This document shows positions 1 through 6,711 of a DNA stretch of 64,000 nucleotides, one piece after another. Within the stretch, counting starts at the first letter, position 1, and each line of letters opens with the position of its first letter. Both the position numbers and the translations under genes were made by a program. This DNA comes from CAZDDI01 sp964504195. GTDB lineage: Bacteria; Chloroflexota; Anaerolineae; B4-G1; SLSP01. The stretch is taken from NCBI GenBank assembly GCA_964504195.1, contig CAZDDI010000001.1, positions 248,001-312,000 on the forward strand, given 5' to 3'. The notes beneath the pieces were generated by a model that did no database searches, was not told the origin of the DNA, and was given only the letters and a program-made list of their open reading frames with translations.

Positions 1-1595
1 CGAATGTCGTGGGTCCCCGTCAGTTGGGGTTGGTTTTTGTGCGCTGCATAGGCTATCCCATTCAGCACCCGGCGCAGCGCGTCGTGCCCGATGCCTAACT
101 CGGTAAACACATCGTATTCCTTGCTCACCGAGACCCCTTGGGCATCCAGGACTTGCTTGGGCCGCTGCCACAAATCCAGCAGCAGTTTGACGCTTTCCTC
201 GTAGAGCTCCTGCCGCTTTTCAGGCAGACTGCCGCCCTCGCGCCAGCGATGCAACGAGGCCATCAATGCCAGCAACAACGGCGTCGTAGCGAGATCGGCC
301 AGACGCGGGTTGCGCTGCACTTCATGCGCCAGACGTTCGGCATAGCGCGCGGCATTCTCCGGGCCGAACTTGGCATCCTTGAGGCCCGCGTGGGTGTACC
401 AGCGCGTGATGAAGGTCGCCACCTGCTCGGGGGTAAACGGGGCGAGCCGCCGTACCTCAAAATTGACCGGCCGCAAGGCCACATCCTGGTAGGCATAGGG
501 GCGTGAGGTGAGCACAATTCGGCACTGCGGAAAGTCCAGCGCAAAGCGTTCCACCGCTGCTTTGAGTTGCTCCCGGTAGCGATGCGCTTCCGGCACCTCG
601 TCCAGGCCATCCAATAACAGCAGCGCCCCCGCTGGTTGCCGGAGCGTCGGTTCCAGCGCCGGCAGTAATCCCGCTAACGCTGGGTCGCAACGTGCAGCTT
701 CTGCACCCAGAAAGGCCCATAAGCCCTGCCCTGCCGGCAGTCCCCGCGCCGCGTAATCGCGCAAAATCACGCGCAACGGCAGCAGCGCGGGCATGGTCCA
801 CGCCGCGCCCAAGCGTTCCAGGCCGGTATCCAAGCAATCTCCCAACTGCGCGCCGGCCAGACACAAGGTAACGAAATCCACCAGCGTGGATTTCCCCGAA
901 CCGGGGTCGCCCAACAATGTCAGGTGTGGATAGCGGCACAGGGTCTCTAAGGCCGGGCGGCGGTGTTCCACCTCCCCCCGCGCGGCCAGTTCCGCCCATT
1001 CTTCTGGGGCGCGCTGCTGGCGTTCATCCACATCATACACATCCAACTCGGTGAAGACCGCCGCCAGATCCAGTTCCGCCACTTCTTGCCGGCTCATCAC
1101 CTTGCGATCAATCGTGGTCATTTGCAGGTGCGCGCACTGCGCGGCCACTGTTCGCAGGTAGCGCTCGCGCAGCGCCTCTGCATCCAGGGCCGGTGCAGGT
1201 GCCGGGCGGACATCTGGGGCCGGCACAACCGGCGGGGGGGCTGGTAGTGCCGGAGTGGGCGTTGGCAGCGGTACGGCAACCGGCGGCTTCAACCGCTCGA
1301 CCAGCGCCGGGGTAAGCGTTTGTAACATTTGCGTCAACGCCGGGGCGAACTGGCCTATCACATAGCCCGCCAGCGCCAACACGGCGAAAAAGATCAACGC
1401 GCTCACAATCACGAAAAACGCGGGCGCAGCACTGAAACCCCACCCGAAGGCTAAAGCCAATGCGATTACCAAGAGCACGGCCAAGACAGCAATAACTTTG
1501 AGCAGGTCATCTTTGATGTCCCCCAATTTTTCCAGCGCGCTGCTCAACTTCTCCAGCACTGGGCCGAGCCACTCAGGTAAAGGATTTTTATTCAT
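1..1595 (-). CDS. membrane-anchored NACHT NTPase, C-terminus beyond the left edge
   Basis: The frame is open from an ATG at 1595 to the window edge (531 codons). After a short amphipathic head there are two hydrophobic segments (about residues 33-50 and 55-76), then a Pro/Ala-rich linker (about 100-140). A NACHT-type P-loop follows: Walker A GDPGSGKST near residue 230 and Walker B LLLLDGLDEVPE near 322, with the D-x-x-D/E form typical of NACHT proteins. Downstream are sensor-like motifs (VLTSRPYAYQ) and a helical winged-helix region. This is a STAND signalling ATPase tethered to the membrane. It lies on the same strand just downstream of the DGR template repeat, so it may belong to the same conflict module. 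Whether it also ends in a variable FGE-like domain cannot be seen here. The ligand is unknown. Confidence 0.85.
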   Translation of the reverse strand, partial: MNKNPLPEWLGPVLEKLSSALEKLGDIKDDLLKVIAVLAVLLVIALALAFGWGFSAAPAFFVIVSALIFFAVLALAGYVIGQFAPALTQMLQTLTPALVERLKPPVAVPLPTPTPALPAPPPVVPAPDVRPAPAPALDAEALRERYLRTVAAQCAHLQMTTIDRKVMSRQEVAELDLAAVFTELDVYDVDERQQRAPEEWAELAARGEVEHRRPALETLCRYPHLTLLGDPGSGKSTLVDFVTLCLAGAQLGDCLDTGLERLGAAWTMPALLPLRVILRDYAARGLPAGQGLWAFLGAEAARCDPALAGLLPALEPTLRQPAGALLLLDGLDEVPEAHRYREQLKAAVERFALDFPQCRIVLTSRPYAYQDVALRPVNFEVRRLAPFTPEQVATFITRWYTHAGLKDAKFGPENAARYAERLAHEVQRNPRLADLATTPLLLALMASLHRWREGGSLPEKRQELYEESVKLLLDLWQRPKQVLDAQGVSVSKEYDVFTELGIGHDALRRVLNGIAYAAHKNQPQLTGTHDI

Positions 1596-2010
1596 ACTTG
1601 CACCTCGCGGATTATATACTGCAAACGGGTAGGTTTTAGACTTTTCCTAAGCATAACGCAAGCTGCCACCTGGGCTGATTCTTACCGCCAAGTTTGCCAA
1701 GATGCTTTTCTTTTTTTCTCTTCTTGGCTCCTTGGCGGGCTTGGCGGTGTAATCTGACCCGCTAAGCACATTCAGAGGCAGTTTCAAAAAGTCCAGATTC
1801 AGGTGGTCCCGCCCGAACTTTCGTCTCCTACCGGCTCAGGCGGGACCGGGCTTCTTTGGCCGGCATCCGGTGATGCGCGACCGGGACCCGGTCTGGAGTT
1901 CCCTCAGCAGCCGGCACGGGCCGCCGGAACCCGGCTGGCGCCGCCCCCAGTGGGGCGGGATGGTTCAGCCGCCGCCGGCGACAGTGACAGGCCAGGCTCC
2001 CGGCGAACTG
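1596..2010. other. non-coding region between DGR template repeat and NACHT gene
   Basis: No convincing gene was found. 1660-1760 is a low-complexity intergenic repeat of the 'ccaagtttgccaag / ttggcgggcttggcgg' type. 1800-2000 is very GC-rich and self-complementary. It includes a 9-bp inverted repeat, ggtcccgcc (1805-1813) with ggcgggacc (1839-1847). On the minus strand this lies 3' of the template repeat and could be the structured 3' part of the DGR template RNA (inference). Small ORFs here look like shadows. Confidence 0.5.
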
Positions 2011-2085
2011 CTGGCGACACGAAACCCGTTGTTGTTGTTGTTGTCGTTGTCAGGGTGATGGTTGTTACGGTAGGCGCACCGCACC
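2011..2085 (-). repeat. DGR template repeat (TR)
   Basis: This 75-bp segment aligns without gaps to 3682-3756 and 6712-6786, the 3' coding ends of the two NACHT-FGE genes. On the minus strand it reads in the same frame as the variable repeats, and its core would encode NNHHPDNDNNNNNGFRV, with eight AAC codons. AAY-rich codons are typical of DGR templates because each A can be randomised. It contains 22 adenines on the minus strand. 15 of these differ in VR1 and 13 in VR2, against 3 and 4 differences at the 53 non-A positions. It starts 13 bp after the avd stop codon and lies outside any credible ORF, as expected for a template RNA. Confidence 0.95.
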
Positions 2086-2098
2086 TGCGACCGGACCC

Positions 2099-2446
2099 CT
2101 ACGCTGTATTATACGGCTTGAGCCAGGATCCTAAAAGTCGCCCGACTTCGGCCAGCAGCCCGCTCAGATGGCGGTACTGTTTGTCGCTGAACAAGGCCAG
2201 GCCATGACACAGGCGCACGGTGTAGCGCAAGCGATCCAGTTCGATGTCGGCCTGCACCAGCACCGCGCCGCGCGTAGCCTGGGGCGTTTTGCGCGCGGTG
2301 AGCAGCAGGTCGAGCAAGCCCAGCCCGGTTTCTTGCAGCCGCCGGCCCAGGCTGGCGCGGTGGTTGCGCGGGAATTTCTCCACCGCCGGCAGCAAGTAGG
2401 CCAGCAAATCGTAGGTCTTGGCAAACAGCGGCGTCTCCTGGCTCAA
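2099..2446 (-). CDS. avd: DGR accessory variability determinant, four-helix-bundle protein (Avd-like)
   Basis: A 115-residue, mostly helical basic protein with the character of the Avd / four-helix-bundle family. In characterised DGRs this protein forms a barrel that binds the template RNA and the reverse transcriptase and is needed for mutagenic cDNA synthesis. The start is a TTG overlapping the RT stop codon (TTTTGA), with GGGAGG seven bases upstream, so the two genes are translationally coupled. It ends 13 bp before the template repeat. In many DGRs avd precedes the TR and RT; here the order is RT-avd-TR. The family call rests on length, helical pattern and context; no diagnostic catalytic residue exists. 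Confidence 0.85.
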   Translation of the reverse strand: MSQETPLFAKTYDLLAYLLPAVEKFPRNHRASLGRRLQETGLGLLDLLLTARKTPQATRGAVLVQADIELDRLRYTVRLCHGLALFSDKQYRHLSGLLAEVGRLLGSWLKPYNTA

Positions 2447-3504
2447 AAGACCACCTCCCGCAACAAGCGTTGGCGCAGCCGGTAAGTATTGCCGTGCGCC
2501 GCGTGCGCGAGCCAGGCGCGCAGGGAAGCCTGGACTTTGTCCGGGCCTAGCGCACCTTGCTGAAAGGCATCGCGCTGGGCGCGGAACCGCTGCATGAAGG
2601 CTTTGATGTTGCGCCGCAGCAAGCGCCGATGGGTGGGGTAAATGCGAAAGCCCAACCAGGGGATGCCGGTGTGGACCGGGTAGACCTGGGCGCGCTCGGT
2701 ATGCAGGGTCAGGCGCAGGGTGGTGAGGAAGTCTGCAATCTCCGCGCGCCAGGCCCAGAGCGTGGGTTTATCATCTGCGAAAAGCAGGAAGTCATCGCAG
2801 TAGCGCAGGTAGGCCCGGCAATGCAACTCGTGTTTGACGAACTGATCCAGCGCGTTGAGATACCAGTTGCCCCAGTTCTGCGAGGTGAGGTTGCCGATGG
2901 GCAGCCCGCGCGGGCGGTTGACCGCGAACAGGTCATCGCCGGGGAAGTAGACGGGCGTGTAGTGCGCGTCGAGCACGCCCACGCCGCTGCGCAAAATTTG
3001 CTCAATCAACCACTGCGTCTGCGGGCAGGCGATGTGGTGAAAGAGTTGCGCCTGGAGCAGTTGATGATCCACCGAGGGGAAAAACTGCACGATGTCGCCC
3101 TGCAAGACATACGGATGGCCGCGCGCGAAATGCTGGCAGCGGTCAAGCGCGCGATGACTGCCTTTCCCCACGCGGCAGGCGTAACTATCGTGGATCATGC
3201 GCGCCTCGTAGAGGGGCCAGGTGATCTGCATGAGCGCGTGGTGGACAACGCGATCCCGGAAGGGCGCGGCGGAGATGCGCCGCACTTTGGGCGCGACGAT
3301 GGTGAAGTGGCGGTAGGGGCCGGGCGTGTAGGTCTGGGTCGCCAGTTCGTCGCACAGGTCCCACAGCTGCCGCTCCAGGTCGAACTCGAACGCAGCTACG
3401 GCGGGCCACTTGCGCTTGCCACCGCGCCGCGCGCGCCGCCACGCCTGGTAGACGTTAGCGAAATCGCAGATTTGCGGGTAGAGATGTGTGTACGTTTTGG
3501 GCAT
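2443..3504 (-). CDS. DGR-type reverse transcriptase
   Basis: A 353-residue reverse transcriptase that would copy the TR RNA into adenine-mutated cDNA for transfer into the VRs. Visible motifs are RRISAAPFRDRVVHHAL (RT1-2 region, about residue 73), the catalytic-aspartate strand VLQGDIVQFFPSVDH (about 135), LPIGNLTSQNW (about 200) and the catalytic box YCDD (about 235), followed by a GIPWLGFRIYPTHRRL thumb-side segment. The I/L-G-N-x-x-SQ motif, in place of the QGxxxSP of group II intron and retron enzymes, marks DGR RTs. Length is normal for the family and no maturase or protease domain is fused. The ATG is at 3504; the upstream 50 bp contain iterated TCGC/TCGCTTT motifs and no strong ribosome site. 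avd overlaps its 3' end by 4 bases. Confidence 0.95.
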   Translation of the reverse strand: MPKTYTHLYPQICDFANVYQAWRRARRGGKRKWPAVAAFEFDLERQLWDLCDELATQTYTPGPYRHFTIVAPKVRRISAAPFRDRVVHHALMQITWPLYEARMIHDSYACRVGKGSHRALDRCQHFARGHPYVLQGDIVQFFPSVDHQLLQAQLFHHIACPQTQWLIEQILRSGVGVLDAHYTPVYFPGDDLFAVNRPRGLPIGNLTSQNWGNWYLNALDQFVKHELHCRAYLRYCDDFLLFADDKPTLWAWRAEIADFLTTLRLTLHTERAQVYPVHTGIPWLGFRIYPTHRRLLRRNIKAFMQRFRAQRDAFQQGALGPDKVQASLRAWLAHAAHGNTYRLRQRLLREVVF

Positions 3505-3554
3505 AGTGAATCAGCGAGAAAGCGAGTCAGCGAAAAGGCATGGTAAAAAAGCGT

Positions 3555-3681
3555 AAAAATTTCGGCGGCTACGCCGCGAGCGTGTGTTGTTGTGAAGCAG
3601 CCATGCGCTTTCCCATCATCCCTGTATTACAGTGGACAGCGTTCAGGAGACAGGGAGCAGAGTGCTCAAGAGAGGAAACTC
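3555..3681 (-). repeat. conserved flank downstream of VR1 (copy 1)
   Basis: These 127 bp match 6585-6711 without gaps at 113 of 127 positions, directly downstream of each VR and including the stop codon and 3' untranslated region. Both copies contain a short hairpin, GCGGC-triloop-GCCGC (3565-3577 here), followed on the minus strand by an A/T run. That could act as a weak terminator or as the DNA structure some DGRs carry near the VR. The loop and stem bases differ by compensating or loop-only changes. Confidence 0.75.
3565..3577 (-). terminator. hairpin after VR1 target gene
   Basis: Five-base stem GCGGC/GCCGC with a GTA loop, followed on the minus strand by CGAAATTTTTACGC and a second T run. 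It lies about 90 bp after the stop codon of the NACHT-FGE gene ending at 3666 and before the RT gene. It may terminate transcription weakly or serve as the target-site hairpin of the DGR. The stem is short, so either role is uncertain. Confidence 0.4.
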
Positions 3682-6521
3682 CTGGCGACACGGAAACCGC
3701 CGCGGTGGGAGTCGCCGGAGGCAGGGTGATCGTAGGCACGGTAGGCGCACCGCACCCCTTTAAGGTCATTCCAATAAGCGCCCCCTCGCAGCACGCGACT
3801 TCCGCTGCCTGTCGGATCTTCCCGCCCATCGTCAGGGCGATAGGGATATGTCTGATACCGGGAACTACACCACTCCCACACATTGCCCACCAGATCCAGA
3901 CACCCATACGGCGAGGCGCCTTCCGGGAAAATCCCCACCGGCGTGATGTCCTTCACGCCCAGTTCCTCTGAGTTGCAGTGACCCTCCTTCCACTCCATAC
4001 CCCACGGATACTCGCGTTGGTCTTGAGCGCCTCTGGCGGCTTTCTCCCACTGCGCTTCCGTAGGCAGGGTGATGGCCTGGCTCGTCACTTCGCTCAGCCA
4101 CTTGCAGTAGGCCATAGCGTCGTGCCAGCTCACTCTGACCACCGGATGGCTCTCTAACCCGCGTGGAATTTTACCATTTTCCCAATGCCCCGGCGCGCGG
4201 TGTCCGGTGGCTTCTACAAACAGCCGGTACTGCGCGTTGGTGATCGGCGTTTTGGCGATCCAGTAATGCTCCAGGTGAACCTTGTGCAGCGGCTTTTCAT
4301 CACTACTGCCTTTCTCGCTGCCCATCCAGAACTCGCCCGCCGGGATCTCCACCCACACCGGCTCGCCGTAAGGCAGCGTCCAAAAGGCCGGTTGCGCGCC
4401 ATACCCGCCGCTCTCGATCTTGCCCAACGCTTCCGCTGCCGCTGCCCGCCGCTGCACCTGCGCTGCCAAGTCGCCGCCCTTGCGCAACGGCGTGGCAAAC
4501 GCCTGGCGCAATCGCGCCTGGATCTCCCCAGCCAGGTCGCCCTCGGTGCGCGCCTGGCCCACATCCCGCACGGCTTCCGCCGCCAGCACCAGGTTGTGGT
4601 AGGGTTCGGGTTCCTGGGGGTGCTCCATGAGCGCCCGGATCAATTCCGTCGCCCGCCGCTTGCCCTGGGTGCTCAGGTAGCCCGCTTCCAGCAGCGCCAC
4701 TTCCCGCCACCAGGAATCGCCCAGCCGTTCCAGCGTGTACGTCACATTGTCGGGCCGGTCAGCCACCGCCCGCGCCGCCAGGTGCTCCTGGAACGTCAGG
4801 TGCGAGAAAGCGTAGATGCCCTGCCCGCGCTCGGTCAGTAGCCCGCTGCGGGCGTTGATGAGAGCAATGAAGCCATCTACCGCCTTCGCGGTCAGGCGCT
4901 CATCTTTGAGCATCGCGTGGAACGGTGGGGCTAACTGCTTCCGCAGATCGTCCAGTTCGATCTCCCGCAAGCGCTGCTCCATCAGCCACAGCGCCACCGG
5001 TTCGAGCATACTCCGCCGGTCGCCCGCGTCCAGTTCCAAGCCTTGCAGCACTTCGATGTCCGGCAAGCCCTTCACCGCGTCCCACTGCACCAGCAGCACT
5101 TCGATGGCTTCCTCGTACAGTTCCACCCGGCGGTCGGGCAGTTGCGCCCGATACCGTTGCACCAGCGCGATCACCGTCAGCAGCAGCGGGTTCACGGCCA
5201 ACTCGCGCACGCGGGCGTTTCCCTGAACGGCGCGGATGAGTTTCGTGGCCTCGGCTTCGGCTTTTCGTAGCGCGTAATCCGTTTCTGCCCCCGCGAGCAC
5301 GATCTCCACGGCCCGGTTCCAGTGCCGGGCGAAGCGGGCGATGTCCGCATCGGTGAAGTCGCGCACCGTGGTTACGGCATAGTCGGCGCCCAGGCGTGCC
5401 CCGCCCGTGTACCCCACGATGCGGCTGGTCACGACGTAGCGGTTGGCCGGGTACGCCAGCGTGAACTTCTCCAGGATGCGTGCGATCCGCTGGCGGGTAC
5501 TCATGCTCGCCACCTCATCCACGCCATCGAAGCACACGGCACATTCCCCCGCCTTGAGCCGCGCCGCGAAAAAGTCGGGCGGCAGCGTGAGGTTCTGGTT
5601 GGTGAAGTACAGGCGTAAGTAATCGAGCAGCAGCTTCGGCCCGTCCGCGCCGTTGTCGGGACAATCTTTCTCCAAGTACCGCGCGAAATCGCGCAGGGGG
5701 AGCAGCACGGGCAAACGGCGCTCATTCAACCCCAGGCGTTCCTTGACCCAATCTCCGTCGTCCGTCGCCGGTCGTCCGTCGTCCGCCCAATCCCGCGCAT
5801 ACGTCAGCGCCAGATACCGCAGCAACGTGGTCTTGCCGCAGCCCGGATCGCCCAAGACCACCAGGCGCGGATGCAAGGCCAGCGCTTCCTGCACTTGTAC
5901 CTTGACCTGTTGCACGCTCTCGCGGGGATGGGCGAAGCCCCGCCGCTTGGCCTCGCCGGGAGCCAGCCCCGCCATTTCCTCGATCCAGGCTTCTTCATCG
6001 GTGACGGTCTGGCGCACGGTCGCCGTGAGAGTGATGTAGACTTCTTCCAGCGCGATGCTCACCAGGCCGGAGGCGGAGCGGATGCCCTGGAGTTGCAGCC
6101 GCGCGTTCTCGTCAATCACACGGGCGAGGTAGCAGGGGAGCGCGTCTTCTTGGTTGCAAGTTGCTGGTTGCTGGTTGAGCCAGTGCTCTAGCACAGGAAT
6201 GGCTTCCGGGCGGCGGCGGCAATGATCGAGCAAGAGGTTGATTTTGGCATCCAGCCGCATCCCTTCGCTGAATTTGGCTTTGATGTCGGGGAATTGGTCA
6301 ATCGCCAGGGCTTCGATCTGTAGATCATCGAAGCGGTTCAGGCGCAGGCGCAGCGCGGAAAGATCGGGCGGGGCAGGCGGTGGCGGGAAGAGGGCATCGG
6401 AATCAATGCCAAGAGCCGCTAATTTAACCTGATAAGCGGCCTCATCAAGCAAACCCTCTTCGTATAATTCTTGTAGTTGCGCTAAACGGATCCGTTGGGC
6501 TTCAGTAAGCGTTGCGTTCAT
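3666..6521 (-). CDS. DGR target 2: SHOCT/EAD-like - NACHT - FGE-like (CLec) fusion
   Basis: A 951-residue STAND-type conflict protein. The N-terminus has a SHOCT-like helical hairpin (LQELYEEGLLDEAAYQ), then a death-like effector-associated segment (FDDLQIEALAIDQF to NLLLDHCRRRPE). The NACHT core has Walker A GDPGCGKTT near residue 225 and Walker B AVCFDGVDEVAS near 328. From about residue 722 it carries an FGE-sulfatase/C-type-lectin-fold domain (IPAGEFWMGS, LPTEAQWEKAARG, GNVWEWC, RVLRGGAYWN). The last 25 codons before the short tail are VR1, encoding AYDHPASGDSHRGGFRV against the template's Asn-rich stretch. The ATG at 6521 was chosen because GGAGG lies 4 bases before it; a GTG at 6563 in the same frame has no ribosome site. 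By family analogy the FGE-like domain binds a ligand and the NACHT module switches on the N-terminal effector adaptor. No effector partner is obvious. Confidence 0.93.
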   Translation of the reverse strand: MNATLTEAQRIRLAQLQELYEEGLLDEAAYQVKLAALGIDSDALFPPPPAPPDLSALRLRLNRFDDLQIEALAIDQFPDIKAKFSEGMRLDAKINLLLDHCRRRPEAIPVLEHWLNQQPATCNQEDALPCYLARVIDENARLQLQGIRSASGLVSIALEEVYITLTATVRQTVTDEEAWIEEMAGLAPGEAKRRGFAHPRESVQQVKVQVQEALALHPRLVVLGDPGCGKTTLLRYLALTYARDWADDGRPATDDGDWVKERLGLNERRLPVLLPLRDFARYLEKDCPDNGADGPKLLLDYLRLYFTNQNLTLPPDFFAARLKAGECAVCFDGVDEVASMSTRQRIARILEKFTLAYPANRYVVTSRIVGYTGGARLGADYAVTTVRDFTDADIARFARHWNRAVEIVLAGAETDYALRKAEAEATKLIRAVQGNARVRELAVNPLLLTVIALVQRYRAQLPDRRVELYEEAIEVLLVQWDAVKGLPDIEVLQGLELDAGDRRSMLEPVALWLMEQRLREIELDDLRKQLAPPFHAMLKDERLTAKAVDGFIALINARSGLLTERGQGIYAFSHLTFQEHLAARAVADRPDNVTYTLERLGDSWWREVALLEAGYLSTQGKRRATELIRALMEHPQEPEPYHNLVLAAEAVRDVGQARTEGDLAGEIQARLRQAFATPLRKGGDLAAQVQRRAAAAEALGKIESGGYGAQPAFWTLPYGEPVWVEIPAGEFWMGSEKGSSDEKPLHKVHLEHYWIAKTPITNAQYRLFVEATGHRAPGHWENGKIPRGLESHPVVRVSWHDAMAYCKWLSEVTSQAITLPTEAQWEKAARGAQDQREYPWGMEWKEGHCNSEELGVKDITPVGIFPEGASPYGCLDLVGNVWEWCSSRYQTYPYRPDDGREDPTGSGSRVLRGGAYWNDLKGVRCAYRAYDHPASGDSHRGGFRVARSFLS
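3682..3756 (-). repeat. DGR variable repeat VR1
   Basis: A 75-bp gapless match to the template repeat at 2011-2085, forming codons near the C-terminus of the NACHT-FGE protein. Differences from TR: 15 at template A positions and 3 at other positions (C to G, G to T, T to C, read on the minus strand). Both ends are identical to TR for at least ten bases (ctggcgacac on the plus strand at one end, the 15 bases at 3742-3756 at the other), as needed for homing. Confidence 0.95.
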
Positions 6522-6584
6522 CCATCCTCCATAGTCCTCGGATGTGTTGGTGTTCCTGGTCACGCCAGTATAGCGGCCAACTCA

Positions 6585-6711
6585 AAAAATTTCAGCGGCT
6601 TCGCCGCGAGCGTGTGTTGTTGTGAAGCAACCTTGTGCTTCCCCATCATCCCTGTATTACAGTGGACAGGGATCAGGAGACAGGGATCAGAGCGCACTGG
6701 AGAGGGAACTC
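6585..6711 (-). repeat. conserved flank downstream of VR2 (copy 2)
   Basis: Second copy of the 127-bp flank described for 3555-3681 (14 mismatches, no gaps). Its hairpin is GCGGC-GAA-GCCGC (6595-6607), followed on the minus strand by TGAAATTTTTTGAG. Preservation of non-coding sequence beyond the stop codon suggests either recent duplication of the whole gene end or selection on a homing or termination signal. Confidence 0.75.
6595..6607 (-). terminator. hairpin after VR2 target gene
   Basis: Stem GCGGC/GCCGC with a GAA triloop, followed on the minus strand by an A3T6 stretch, 80-90 bp beyond the stop codon at 6687. This is the same arrangement as after the other target gene. A weak intrinsic terminator or DGR structural element. 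Confidence 0.4.

Noticed and set aside
2026..2049. GTT/AAC run as a simple microsatellite
   Set aside because: It is part of the DGR template, is read in frame with the VRs, and is interrupted in a way explained by the template codons.
1803..2207. Plus-strand open frame across the template repeat
   Set aside because: Low-complexity Pro/Val-rich translation without a ribosome site; the minus strand explains the sequence as TR plus avd.
2557..3546. 329-codon open frame antisense to the reverse transcriptase
   Set aside because: The opposite strand carries clear RT motifs; this frame is a shadow without ribosome site or domain.
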